Assembly (NCBI GenBank): GCA_964606385.1
Contig: CAZSFZ010000003.1
Span: 62,001 to 126,000 of the forward strand
DNA: 64,000 nt
Source: Aquincolibacterium sp964606385
Lineage (GTDB): Bacteria > Omnitrophota > Omnitrophia > Omnitrophales > Aquincolibacteriaceae
Direction of reading: 5' to 3'
Position 1 is the first letter of the stretch, and each line of letters opens with the position of its first letter. The position numbers and the translations under genes were made by a program. Under the pieces are notes generated by a model. It was not told the DNA's origin, did not search any database, and saw only the letters and a list, made by a program, of their open reading frames with translations. Positions 8,399 to 17,323 of this stretch are shown piece by piece.

Positions 8399-9706
8399 CT
8401 ACAAAGATTCCGCCGCTCTTTTCCCGTCCCAGATCGCATCCTCCATGGACATATAAGTCCATGAGCCATAACGGCCGCAGGGAATGATCCCGTGCCCGCT
8501 CAGGAATTTCAGGATCTTTTGAGTGGCTTCTTGATACTGCCGGTCGTAGATCGGATATCCATACCGGATATCATTCACATCTTTCGCGCAGATCCTGTCT
8601 TGCGGCCCGAGCAATCCTTTCTTTCTGAGATCCCGGAGGATGCGGGTCCCGATCTTCTTCTTGGAAACCGCCTTGTAGCGCGAGTAAGAAACTTCGGCAT
8701 AAAAAGATCTTTGGCGTAATGGAGCAACACCGGAAGAATAATGATGCGGAAATCCCACCCGGAAGAAACACGTTTCGGGCTGCGGGAAATAGATCCAATG
8801 CCGTTTGGGGTCCCGGCCGTTGGCGCTCACGCCCAGGTTCAGATTATAAATGGAATTCCAGCGCAGCTTCGCCAAGGCTTTTTGAATTGCCGCGGGCAGC
8901 TTCCGGATCAGGCGGGACATCTCGGGTAAAGGGATCGTCGAGATCAGGGTGTCATATTTTTCTTTTTTCCCGGAAACCAGCGTCACCTCTTTTTTATCAA
9001 GATCGATCCGCGTGATCCCGCTTTTAAGCCGGATATCCTTAAGCCGCCGGGCAAAAGCCTTCGGAAGTTTTTCGATGCCGCCCGCGCGGGGATACCAAAA
9101 ATAAACGTTATAACCCAGCTGGTTCTTGCTCTCGTTCTTCGCGCCTTCGAGCACGCGCCTGAGGGACGGGACCGGAACCATCCCGGAAAGCCAATCGCAG
9201 CTCAGCTCTTTCGGCGGCACTGTCCAGAACTTCGCGTTATACGGCTCCATGAAATGACGGGCTATTCCGGCCCCGAAAGTCCGCCGGGCCCATTGAGAAA
9301 AATTCATATTTTTGCCGGGCGAGTCTTTACGTTTTGTTTTTTTTGCGCGAAGGAATCCGTCCAGGCATTCCTTGAGGATCTTGGGAGGAAGACCGAAGAG
9401 GTTGGCCTGAAAAGGATAGGGCGTGTAACGCTCCCCCATGGACACCCAGGCGCTCCTCGGCTGTTTCACGCACTGCTTGCCGAGCAATTTCCGGACGAGC
9501 CCGGCAACGTAGGGTTTCTTGAAATGGAGCAGATGTCCGCTGTAGTCAAAAGTAAAACCGCGGACATGTTTGGAGCGGCAAAGCCCGCCGACCTCCGATT
9601 CTTTTTCAAAAATGCGGCTTGGGATCCCTCTCTCGCGCAAATGCCACGCCGCGCTCAATCCGGCGATACCGGCCCCCAGGATCAGGATCTTTTTTCGAGC
9701 TTTCAA
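8399..9706 (-). CDS. FAD-dependent oxidoreductase (protoporphyrinogen oxidase/UDP-galactopyranose mutase-like)
   Basis: 435 residues. The dinucleotide-binding motif ILGAGIAGLSAAWHL is near residues 6-20, with FEKESEVGGLCRS just after, as in amine-oxidase-type flavoproteins. No ATG lies between the upstream frame and this motif. The best start is the TTG at 9706, which overlaps the WecA-like gene's TGA stop (TTGA) and is preceded by a GGTGAAGG stretch. Family members of this kind often occur in exopolysaccharide clusters, sometimes annotated as protoporphyrinogen oxidase. The reaction is unknown; sugar-nucleotide or polyprenyl-linked sugar oxidation would fit the neighbours. Confidence 0.82.
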   Translation of the reverse strand: MKARKKILILGAGIAGLSAAWHLRERGIPSRIFEKESEVGGLCRSKHVRGFTFDYSGHLLHFKKPYVAGLVRKLLGKQCVKQPRSAWVSMGERYTPYPFQANLFGLPPKILKECLDGFLRAKKTKRKDSPGKNMNFSQWARRTFGAGIARHFMEPYNAKFWTVPPKELSCDWLSGMVPVPSLRRVLEGAKNESKNQLGYNVYFWYPRAGGIEKLPKAFARRLKDIRLKSGITRIDLDKKEVTLVSGKKEKYDTLISTIPLPEMSRLIRKLPAAIQKALAKLRWNSIYNLNLGVSANGRDPKRHWIYFPQPETCFFRVGFPHHYSSGVAPLRQRSFYAEVSYSRYKAVSKKKIGTRILRDLRKKGLLGPQDRICAKDVNDIRYGYPIYDRQYQEATQKILKFLSGHGIIPCGRYGSWTYMSMEDAIWDGKRAAESL

Positions 9707-10683
9707 ACCTTCACCCGGCTCATTTTTTTGATCAGGACAAGGCTTCCCAACCCCGCCAGGATTAGGATCAGGATCCCGAAAAGGTTCGAAGCTTGGCTGA
9801 GCATGGCGCCTGCGGCGACAAAAAAGAGGGTCCATCCCATCATCGCCGCGAGAGTTCTCTTTTTCGAATAACCTTTTTTCAGGAATCTCAAGGCGATATG
9901 GTCCTCACTTTTATTGAAAGCGGAGGTCCCCTTGCGGACGCGCATCAGGATCAGAAAAAGCGTGTCCAGGATGGGGAAACCGAGCAAAAGCAGCGGGGTC
10001 AGAAGCGCGACATTCCTCTCCAGGGTCGCGTAACGCGCGGTGATCGCGAGCGCCGCGAGCACCAGTCCCAAAAAATGGCTCCCATTGTTCCCCATGTACA
10101 CCTTGGCCGGCGGAAGATTAAAGATCCAGAACCCAAGGACCGCGCCTCCCAGGATGGCGGAAACGATGAAGGTCAGACTGTCGCCGTTCACGGCGGAGAT
10201 CACGCAGAAGCCCGAGAGGATCACGAGGGCCGTCCCTCCCGCCAATCCGTCCATCACATCCAGAAGATTCATGGCGTTGGTAATCGCGATGATCCAGAAA
10301 AGAGATATAGCGATATTCAAAAGATTTCCCGCGTACGCGAAATCGGTCCGGACCCCGAAACCGACCAGGATCGCCGCAGCAACAAGCTGGACGAAAAATT
10401 TTTGGGCCACGGACAGCTCCCGATGATCATCCAAGATACCCGTGACAAGCATGAAGGCCGAAGCGATCACGATCCCTTTAATCTCCCGCGGAAGTCCGGC
10501 CAGAGAGGTTCCGGTCAGCAACAGGACTATCCCGAAGGCCAGCCCCATGCTGACCCCGCCGATCGAAGGAACGCCCTTGGTGGTTAAAAACTTCCAGCGG
10601 GCGGAAGCTTCTTTAAAAAAAAGCACAAAAAGCGCGGACAGAAGAAATCCGCTCAAAGCGCCCCAAAAAGAACTAGCGATCAC
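9703..10683 (-). CDS. WecA/MraY-family polyprenyl-phosphate sugar-1-phosphate transferase
   Basis: 326-residue membrane protein with about ten hydrophobic helices. It has the family's motifs: ILDDHRE in the first cytoplasmic loop, NAMNLLDVMDGLAGG, and PPAKVYMG. It would load a sugar-1-phosphate onto undecaprenyl phosphate to start a surface polysaccharide. Two normally conserved sites differ. The usual GDxGS after YMG reads GNNGS, losing an Asp, and the usual His-rich HxHHR loop reads HIALR. Either this is a variant clade or activity is altered. It overlaps the upstream glycosyltransferase by 11 bases. Confidence 0.88.
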   Translation of the reverse strand: MIASSFWGALSGFLLSALFVLFFKEASARWKFLTTKGVPSIGGVSMGLAFGIVLLLTGTSLAGLPREIKGIVIASAFMLVTGILDDHRELSVAQKFFVQLVAAAILVGFGVRTDFAYAGNLLNIAISLFWIIAITNAMNLLDVMDGLAGGTALVILSGFCVISAVNGDSLTFIVSAILGGAVLGFWIFNLPPAKVYMGNNGSHFLGLVLAALAITARYATLERNVALLTPLLLLGFPILDTLFLILMRVRKGTSAFNKSEDHIALRFLKKGYSKKRTLAAMMGWTLFFVAAGAMLSQASNLFGILILILAGLGSLVLIKKMSRVKV

Positions 10684-11830
10684 AGGCTGTGCCTTTCGTT
10701 CCGGTCAATTGCCGGTAAAGTTCCTCGTGAGATTTCACCATCATCTTTGTCTCAAACCTTTCATCCACGCACTCTGCTGCTTTTAGCGCGATGCGTTTCT
10801 TCGGGCCATCCTCCCGGAGAAGCAAAGTGAGCTTTTTTAACATAGAAGGCACATCATGGCAAGGCGCAAGAAATCCCGTTTCCCCTTCCAAGATCACTTC
10901 CGCGATCCCTCCCGTATCGGTCGCCAGAACCGGAACACCGCTGGCCATAGCCTCAAGGACCGCGATCGGCAATCCTTCCCAAAGGGAGATCAACACGAGG
11001 ACGTCCATCGCAAAGAGGACCCGGGCCACATCTGTCCGCCAACCCGTCAGAATAAACCGGGAGCGCAAGCCGGATCTTTCGATCTGACGTTCAAGCTTCT
11101 TCCGAAGGACACCGTCCCCCACCATTAAAAACCGGGCTTGGGGAAAAAGCTGCCCGGCTAAAGAAGCCAGCCGCACGAAATCCTCAAGGCCTTTTTGCGG
11201 TTTGAAGCAGGCGATGGTCCCTATCACCAGCGCGTCTTCACTGAGGCCGAGTTCCTTGCGGATCGAGGCGTCCTTCGCGCCAAATTCAGCCCTGGAGATG
11301 CCGTACCGTATCAAGCCGTATCGATCTTCGGAACCTATTTTGAGGCCGAGCCCTTTTTGCTTGTCATGATCGGAAACCACTACGATCCTGTCCGTGAATT
11401 TCGCGCTGAATTTTTCGAGCTTTTTGTAAAGTCCGCAAATCAAGGGGTTCTGGAAATCGTGGAAGGACCAGCCGTGGACAGTGTGAAGAATGATCTTGGT
11501 TTTGGCCAACGCCGCGGCCCAACGGCCTAAAATACCCGCTTTCGAGCTGTGGGTATGGACCATATCGATCCGGTTCTTCCGGATGAAAGCCCTGAGCTCC
11601 ATCAAGGCTAGAAGATCCCGTAGCGGGTTGATCAGCCTTTGCAAATACCGGGACCGGTACAGGCTCAAACCGGGAATGGCCAAGGCTTCTTCCATGAGGA
11701 ACCCGTCCTTGGCGGTAAAAAGAAAAATGTTGTAGCGGTCTTGATCGAGATTTTTGATCAGGCTCAGAAGCTGTTTCTGCGCGCCGCCGAGCTCCAACTG
11801 AGTAATCACATAAAGGATATTGATCTTCAT
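10673..11830 (-). CDS. Glycosyltransferase family 4
   Basis: 385-residue GT-B glycosyltransferase. The N-terminus has LELGGAQKQL, typical of GT4 acceptor-binding loops. A VHGWSFHDF segment follows, and the C-terminal donor domain shows SLWEGLPIAVLEAMASGVPVLATDTGG with the E-x7-E pattern that binds the nucleotide sugar. It is probably cytoplasmic and adds a sugar to the lipid-linked glycan made by the downstream WecA-like enzyme. Donor and acceptor cannot be deduced. It is the first gene of the glycosyltransferase-WecA-oxidoreductase group. Confidence 0.92.
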   Translation of the reverse strand: MKINILYVITQLELGGAQKQLLSLIKNLDQDRYNIFLFTAKDGFLMEEALAIPGLSLYRSRYLQRLINPLRDLLALMELRAFIRKNRIDMVHTHSSKAGILGRWAAALAKTKIILHTVHGWSFHDFQNPLICGLYKKLEKFSAKFTDRIVVVSDHDKQKGLGLKIGSEDRYGLIRYGISRAEFGAKDASIRKELGLSEDALVIGTIACFKPQKGLEDFVRLASLAGQLFPQARFLMVGDGVLRKKLERQIERSGLRSRFILTGWRTDVARVLFAMDVLVLISLWEGLPIAVLEAMASGVPVLATDTGGIAEVILEGETGFLAPCHDVPSMLKKLTLLLREDGPKKRIALKAAECVDERFETKMMVKSHEELYRQLTGTKGTACDR

Positions 11831-11910
11831 GCTGGTCTCGGCTCTTAGTCTATGGAATTCGGTTCAGGTTGAAGTTTGGCCATAAGCCGATAGAGAACGG
11901 ATGCCGCTGG

Positions 11911-13683
11911 TCACAAGGTTTCCATGCAAACACGGTTCTTCCCCGACGCCTTGGCCCGGTAGAGGGCCGCATCGGCGCGATGAACCATCGGATCGGGAAC
12001 ATTTTCCCCGGGACGGCGCACGGCAACCCCCAGACTGATCGTCACCCGGATCGGCTTCCCCTCCCATTCGAACCGGGTCTCCTCGACTTTCTTTCGGATC
12101 CTTTCGGCCGCGATCTCGGCCGCTTCGCGCAGGCCGGCCTTTCGGAGCATGATAATGAATTCCTCGCCCCCGTAACGGGCCGCGAAATCGATCTCGCGGA
12201 AGGCCCGGCGTTTCCGGATAAAAGCGAGAAGGATCGCCGCGACTTTTTTAAGCACCATGTCCCCCGCCGGATGTCCGTAGGTGTCGTTGATCTGCTTGAA
12301 GTTGTCGATATCCATCAGGATGACGGATAAAGGCTGGTTTCGCACGCTCGCTTCCCGCACGATATGATTCATGATCAAACGGAAATGCCGGATCACATAG
12401 AGCTCCGTCAGACCGTCCCGCGTCGCGAGATGGAAAAGCTGGGATTTTTCTCGAATCGCCGTCGCCTGGACATAGATAGCCGAAAAAACAAACAGGCTGA
12501 GCATGAGCAGGACGGGGTAGACCACATAGAACCAGACGTGCCATTTCATCAAAGCAAAAAAGCAGAAAACGATCCATCCTGCGACGAGCAAAAGCCCGGC
12601 GACAAGAGACCAGATGCCGCTCAAAGTCACGAACAGAAAAATCGCCAGAAAACCGCTCCCCAGAAGACACAGGAAATTCCCCGTGGCCGAAACGGGGCGG
12701 ATCCAGTTGCCCGTTAATGCCGCGTTCAGCACCTGAGCGTAAATACCGATCTGGGGGTATGAAATATTTAGCGGGGTCACCTTAAGCTCCGCGGCTCCTG
12801 GCGCCGTTGGTCCGACAAGACAGATCTTCCCCGCGAGCGCGGCCGGATCAATGAGGGGACGCATTCCTTTCTGGATCGCGTAAAAACTGTGGATCAGGTC
12901 CGCGTAGTTGTAGCGCACGAATCCACGGTCCCAGACCCGGCTCCACGGGATGAGCATTTTCCCCTGCGCATCTTCATATTTTTTCCATTCTTGCGGCGCC
13001 GGAACGGCTAGCTGCATATGGTCAAAAGCCACGCGAAGCGGAAGAAAATGATGGCCTTCACCCCCCTCGTCAGCAAAAGGTTCGAACCGGCGCAAGATCC
13101 CGTCCGGATCCGGGCCAAGGAAACTGTGTCCTGTTACTTTTACCTCTTTTTCGAATTCCGGCATGGCGTGGACCCAGACCTTCTGTCCCTCGCTTTTTTC
13201 CAGTACCACCGGCATGCCATGCACCCAGAATTTCTTTTCTTTTTTGGGCTTCAGTTCCACTGGAATATAAATGGGAGTTTTGATCTTCGCGAGCGATTGA
13301 GCCAGGTCCTGATCATTCTTGGGATCCGTCGGTTCCGAAAGATCGAGATCGAAAATGATCGCGGCCGCCTTCCATTCGTTTAAAAGGCGCGCCATGATGG
13401 CGTGATAGCTTCTCGGCCAAGGCCATGCCCCGATCTCATCCAAGGCGGTTTCCGAGATTTCGATCAGCGCGATGTCCGGGTGGGCTTGCCCCCAAGCGAT
13501 ATGTTTGAGGAAACTATCACGGGCAAGATCTTCCATCCGGTCTAACTTGCGGGTTCCCAAAAGAAGCGCGAAAACAATGATGATGAGAAAGTAGGTCCCG
13601 AACCGGAGCCAGTCTTGGTAGGAGCGCGAGCGGGTGCGCGTAAAAAGTTTTTCGGTCGCTTCGATCGGTTCGTGGGCCGTCAT
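11911..13683 (-). CDS. CHASE2-GGDEF diguanylate cyclase
   Basis: 590 residues. An N-terminal membrane helix (about 27-44) is followed by a periplasmic CHASE2 sensor domain (about 50-330; DIALIEISETALDEIGAWPWPR is typical), three closely spaced transmembrane helices (about 338-410) and a C-terminal GGDEF domain. The active site is GGEEF at 505-509. The inhibitory I-site RxxD (REID, 496-499) sits exactly five residues upstream, so this is predicted to be an active, product-inhibited c-di-GMP synthase. The signal sensed is unknown. It stands alone, separated from nrdJ by a strong terminator. Its position beside polysaccharide genes makes control of surface glycans or pili plausible. Confidence 0.94.
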   Translation of the reverse strand: MTAHEPIEATEKLFTRTRSRSYQDWLRFGTYFLIIIVFALLLGTRKLDRMEDLARDSFLKHIAWGQAHPDIALIEISETALDEIGAWPWPRSYHAIMARLLNEWKAAAIIFDLDLSEPTDPKNDQDLAQSLAKIKTPIYIPVELKPKKEKKFWVHGMPVVLEKSEGQKVWVHAMPEFEKEVKVTGHSFLGPDPDGILRRFEPFADEGGEGHHFLPLRVAFDHMQLAVPAPQEWKKYEDAQGKMLIPWSRVWDRGFVRYNYADLIHSFYAIQKGMRPLIDPAALAGKICLVGPTAPGAAELKVTPLNISYPQIGIYAQVLNAALTGNWIRPVSATGNFLCLLGSGFLAIFLFVTLSGIWSLVAGLLLVAGWIVFCFFALMKWHVWFYVVYPVLLMLSLFVFSAIYVQATAIREKSQLFHLATRDGLTELYVIRHFRLIMNHIVREASVRNQPLSVILMDIDNFKQINDTYGHPAGDMVLKKVAAILLAFIRKRRAFREIDFAARYGGEEFIIMLRKAGLREAAEIAAERIRKKVEETRFEWEGKPIRVTISLGVAVRRPGENVPDPMVHRADAALYRAKASGKNRVCMETL

Positions 13684-13730
13684 GGAAGAAAATTTTACCG
13701 TATTTCTTCCGAAAGAGCCAGCAGGGAGAG

Positions 13731-13773
13731 AAAAAGAAAAGGCGCAAAGCGTTAAGGTCTAACGCCTTGCGCC
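13731..13773 (-). terminator. Terminator after nrdJ
   Basis: Fourteen-base arms at 13741-13754 and 13760-13773, with one mismatched position and a five-base loop. On the minus strand they are followed by a T-rich tract (13731-13740). It begins 19 bases after the nrdJ stop. Confidence 0.88.
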
Positions 13774-13792
13774 TTCAACTTCCGGGGTAAGA

Positions 13793-16700
13793 TCAGGAAC
13801 ACCCCATGCTATTACCGCAATTAAGGCACTTGTAGCAGGAGCCGCTCCGCACGGTCACATGGCCGCAATTCGTGCAAAAGGGAGCGTCTCCCATCATGTT
13901 CGAAAGATGCTCGTTCGCGCCGGCCGCCGCAACGGAAGCGTTCTTTTTGACGGCGCTTGCCTGCGGGGGCACTTCTTCCTTGGCCGGAGCCGGGATCTCG
14001 ATCATCGGCGCCTGTGTTACGGCCGAGGCCACGCTCTTATTCACTTGAAGGTCTTCGGGTTTGGGCGGGATCTGGACAAACTCGGTCATTCCAAGATATT
14101 CCATCCCGAGCACCCGGAAGAGATAATCCACGATCGAGGTGGAGAGCTTGATATTCGGATGGTCCACAAGCCCCTGCGGCTCAAAACGCGTGAATGTGAA
14201 CACATTCACGAATTCTTCAAGCGGCACGCCGTACTGCAAGCCAAGCGAGACCGCGATCGCGAAACAGTTCATCATGGAACGGAACGCGGCTCCTTCCTTG
14301 TGCATATCGACAAAGATCTCGCCGAGCATCCCGTCCGGATATTCCCCCGTCCTGAGGTAGATCTTCTGCCCTCCCACGCGGGATTCCACCGTGATCCCGG
14401 CGCGTTTCTTGGGCAGACGCCTGCGCTGCAGGACCGGAGGATGCGCGGTCTGGATCTCGTTTTTCTTTTCGGATTTTTTGTCCGAAGCTGAATCCCCGGA
14501 TTTTGTGTTCAGCGGCTGCGAAAGCTTCGAGCCGTCCCGGTAAAGCGCGACGGCCTTGAGCCCCATTTTCCAGGATTCGACGTAGATCTTTTCGATATCC
14601 TCCACCGTGCTTTCATGCGGCAGGTTCACGGTCTTGGAAATGGCGCCGGAAATGAACGGCTGCGCCGCGGCCATCATGCGAACATGCGTCATGGGTTCGA
14701 TAAAACGTTTGCCGTATTTCCCGCATCGATTCGCGCAATCAAAGACCGGCAAGTGCTCAGGCTTAAGGTGCGGCGCTCCTTCGATCGTCATCATCCCGCA
14801 GATCACATTGTTCGCTTCCTCGATCTCCGTCTTGGAAAAACCGAGAGCCTCGAGCACGTTAAAACGAAGATGGCTGTAATCCTCGGGCTTGAAACCGAGA
14901 CGTTTCAGCGTGTCTTCTCCAAGGGTCCACTTGGTGAAAGCAAAGCTCAGATCAAAGACGGACGGCAGCATAGTCTCGATCTTGTCGAGTTCGGGGCTCG
15001 TGAAACCTTTGGCCGCCAAAGTCGAACGGTTGATCCAGGGAGTGCCTTCGAGACGCGACGTCCCTTGAATGTATTCCACGATACTCTGGACCTCGGTCTC
15101 GGAATACCCGAGTTTATGGAGCGCCGCGGGGACGCCCTGGTTGATGATCTTGAAATAACCGCCGCCGGCGAGTTTTTTGAACTTCACCAGCGCGAAATCC
15201 GGCTCGATCCCGGTCGTGTCACAATCCATGAGAAGCCCGATCGTACCGGTCGGGGCGATCACCGAGACCTGGGCGTTGCGATAACCGTAAAGCTTCCCGA
15301 TCTCATACGCGTCTTCCCAATCCTCATGCGCCGCGACCAGAATGTCCTGCCAGCAATGTTCGGCTGGGATCTTGTGCGCCGCCGCGCGGTGTTTCTCGAT
15401 CACGCGAAGCATGGAGCTTTCATTCTTTTTATAATCCACAAAAGTGCCCTTCGACGCCGCGATCTCGGCCGAGGTCCGGTAAGCATGCCCAGTAAGGATC
15501 GCCGTAAGCGCGCCGCAGATCGCGTACGCCTGCGGGCTGTCGTAGGGAATACCGCTCACCATAAGAAGACTTCCGAGGTTCGCATAACCGATCCCAAGCG
15601 GACGGTAAACATGGCTATTCCGGGAGATCTGTTCGGTCGGGTACGACGCGTAATCCACCAGAATATCCATCGCCGTGATAAAAACCCGCGTGGTATGGCG
15701 GAATCCTTCGACATCGAACGTTCCATCCGGCCGTTGGTACTTCATCACATTGATGGAGGCGAGGTTACAGGCCGAATCATCAAGGAACATGTATTCCGAG
15801 CAGGGATTCGAGGCATGGATGCGGTCCGTGTTCGCGCAGGTATGCCAATCATTGATCGTGGTATCGAACTGGACGCCGGGATCGGCGCAAGCCCAAGCGG
15901 CGAACGCGATCTGGTCCATCATGTCCTTGGCCTGGAAAGTCTCGCAAACATCTCCTGTCGTACGAAAACGCGTCTGCCATTTCCCGTCATTGAGATAAGC
16001 GCGCATGAACTCATCCGAGATCCTCACAGAATTATTCGAGTTCTGTCCCGCCACGGTCTTATAAGCTTCGCCGTTAAAATCCGAGGAATAGCCGGCCGCG
16101 ATAAGCGCCGCGACCTTTTTCTCCTCGCGGACCTTCCAGTTAATGAAGTCCATGATCTCGGGATGATCGAGGTCCAGGCAGCACATCTTTGCCGCGCGGC
16201 GCGTGGTCCCGCCGGATTTCGTCGCACCGGCCCCGCGATCCAGCACCTCCAAAAAGGACATGAGGCCCGACGAAGTCCCGCCGCTTGAGAGTTTCTCCTG
16301 GCGTCCGCGCAGCTTCGAAAAATTCGTCCCCGTTCCGGAGCCGTACTTGAAAAGCCGTGCTTCATTTTTGATCAGGTCAAAGATCGACATCAAATTATCT
16401 TCGACGGACTGGATGAAGCAAGCTGAACACTGCGGGTTGGAGTAAGAATCGGTGGACTGACGGATCGTATCGGTCACGGGGTCCCAGTAATAATTCCCGC
16501 CGCTTCCTTTGATGCCGTAGAGGTCCATGCCGCAGTTGAACCACACGGGAGAATTGAAGGCACATTTCTGGCTGATCATCAAATGAAGCAGTTCTTCTTC
16601 AAAAACCTGGGCATCCGCCGGCGTTTTGAAGTAACCCCCGAACTTTTCGCCGGCAACGCGGATCGAATGCGCGATCCGGTACACCACCTGACGAGCGCTC

Positions 16701-16969
16701 ACTTCGGATCCCGTCTCGGGAACCCCCGCCTTGCGGAAATATTTCGATACAATGATGTCCGTCGCAAGTTGGCTCCAACCTTCGGGGACTTCCACGTTCT
16801 CCATCTTGAAAACGACCGACCCGTCAGGATTCGTGATCACCGAACTGCGCTTGACGTATTTGACCTCATCCAGCGGATGCAGGCCGGGCTTTGTGAAAAA
16901 CCTCTTGAATACGAGCCCTTTGCCCTGGCCCTGCCCCTCTTCGACGGTGGATACCTTCTCAGTCTTCAT
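13793..16969 (-). CDS. nrdJ: Adenosylcobalamin-dependent (class II) ribonucleotide reductase
   Basis: 1058-residue class II ribonucleotide reductase. The catalytic loop is NPCSE (388-392), with radical Cys390 and Glu392, followed by DSACNLASINV. N-terminal substrate/allosteric features include the FNSPVWFN region and the glycine-rich KYGSGTGTNFSKLRG. APTGTIGLLMDCDTTGIEP is the conserved phosphate-binding part of the barrel. The C-terminus carries a linker rich in Ala/Pro/Glu and a zinc-ribbon tail (CTNCG...CYKCLNCG) that re-reduces the active site. It needs no oxygen and uses B12. AAGGAG sits ten bases before the ATG. Two NrdR-type boxes lie upstream and a terminator follows, so it is a monocistronic unit. 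Confidence 0.97.
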   Translation of the reverse strand: MKTEKVSTVEEGQGQGKGLVFKRFFTKPGLHPLDEVKYVKRSSVITNPDGSVVFKMENVEVPEGWSQLATDIIVSKYFRKAGVPETGSEVSARQVVYRIAHSIRVAGEKFGGYFKTPADAQVFEEELLHLMISQKCAFNSPVWFNCGMDLYGIKGSGGNYYWDPVTDTIRQSTDSYSNPQCSACFIQSVEDNLMSIFDLIKNEARLFKYGSGTGTNFSKLRGRQEKLSSGGTSSGLMSFLEVLDRGAGATKSGGTTRRAAKMCCLDLDHPEIMDFINWKVREEKKVAALIAAGYSSDFNGEAYKTVAGQNSNNSVRISDEFMRAYLNDGKWQTRFRTTGDVCETFQAKDMMDQIAFAAWACADPGVQFDTTINDWHTCANTDRIHASNPCSEYMFLDDSACNLASINVMKYQRPDGTFDVEGFRHTTRVFITAMDILVDYASYPTEQISRNSHVYRPLGIGYANLGSLLMVSGIPYDSPQAYAICGALTAILTGHAYRTSAEIAASKGTFVDYKKNESSMLRVIEKHRAAAHKIPAEHCWQDILVAAHEDWEDAYEIGKLYGYRNAQVSVIAPTGTIGLLMDCDTTGIEPDFALVKFKKLAGGGYFKIINQGVPAALHKLGYSETEVQSIVEYIQGTSRLEGTPWINRSTLAAKGFTSPELDKIETMLPSVFDLSFAFTKWTLGEDTLKRLGFKPEDYSHLRFNVLEALGFSKTEIEEANNVICGMMTIEGAPHLKPEHLPVFDCANRCGKYGKRFIEPMTHVRMMAAAQPFISGAISKTVNLPHESTVEDIEKIYVESWKMGLKAVALYRDGSKLSQPLNTKSGDSASDKKSEKKNEIQTAHPPVLQRRRLPKKRAGITVESRVGGQKIYLRTGEYPDGMLGEIFVDMHKEGAAFRSMMNCFAIAVSLGLQYGVPLEEFVNVFTFTRFEPQGLVDHPNIKLSTSIVDYLFRVLGMEYLGMTEFVQIPPKPEDLQVNKSVASAVTQAPMIEIPAPAKEEVPPQASAVKKNASVAAAGANEHLSNMMGDAPFCTNCGHVTVRSGSCYKCLNCGNSMGCS

Positions 16970-17012
16970 AAAGCCTATTTTCTCCTTAAACTTTTTAAAA
17001 GCTTATTAAAGA

Positions 17013-17059
17013 TTACTATATGTGGGTGATTTCAACGAACCATCCACTACATATAGTAT
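17013..17059 (-). promoter_or_regulatory. Paired NrdR boxes upstream of nrdJ
   Basis: Two copies of a CTATATG/CATATAG-type palindrome at 17013-17028 and 17044-17059. The second matches the published NrdR consensus (ACACWATATWTWGTGT) at 13 of 16 positions; the first matches less well. Their centres are 31 bases apart, about three helical turns, as in known NrdR operators. They lie 44-90 bases upstream of the nrdJ start. This predicts repression of nrdJ by NrdR; no nrdR gene is in the window. Confidence 0.75.
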
Positions 17060-17150
17060 CGAACGTGCCTGTTTTTCTCAGATCAATTTTTGTCACAGGG
17101 AACGCCCGAAACTTCAGGAACTTGCGATTTGTTGTCGAACCTCAGGATAC

Positions 17151-17188
17151 CAAAAAAAATTTCACCGCCAACCCACTGCGGCGGTGAA
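17151..17188 (-). terminator. Terminator after mnmE
   Basis: Perfect nine-base arms (17161-17169 and 17180-17188) around a ten-base loop, followed on the minus strand by eight Ts (17152-17159). It lies about 135 bases beyond the mnmE stop and closes the folate-linked cluster. With the NrdR boxes it accounts for most of the 354-base gap between nrdJ and mnmE; the A/T-rich rest (17189-17323) shows nothing else. Confidence 0.88.
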
Positions 17189-17323
17189 TCCTATTTTTAA
17201 GAAAACATTTTTTATTAATTTTTATGCTGAAAAAAAATTCAAATCGTCCAGCGAGTGGAATTTTAACAAAGAAACATCCGATGTCAACGCAATTTAAAAA
17301 TTATTTTCAAAATTTTTAAAAAA

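Noticed and set aside
14615..16288. 557-codon open frame on the plus strand opposite nrdJ
   Set aside because: nrdJ has all its catalytic motifs on the minus strand; the long antisense frame follows from its codon use and its translation has no known family or sensible composition.
17060..17200. Cobalamin riboswitch upstream of nrdJ
   Set aside because: A CCACTG word looks like part of a B12 box but it is the loop of the mnmE terminator hairpin, and no riboswitch core or adenosylcobalamin fold elements are present.
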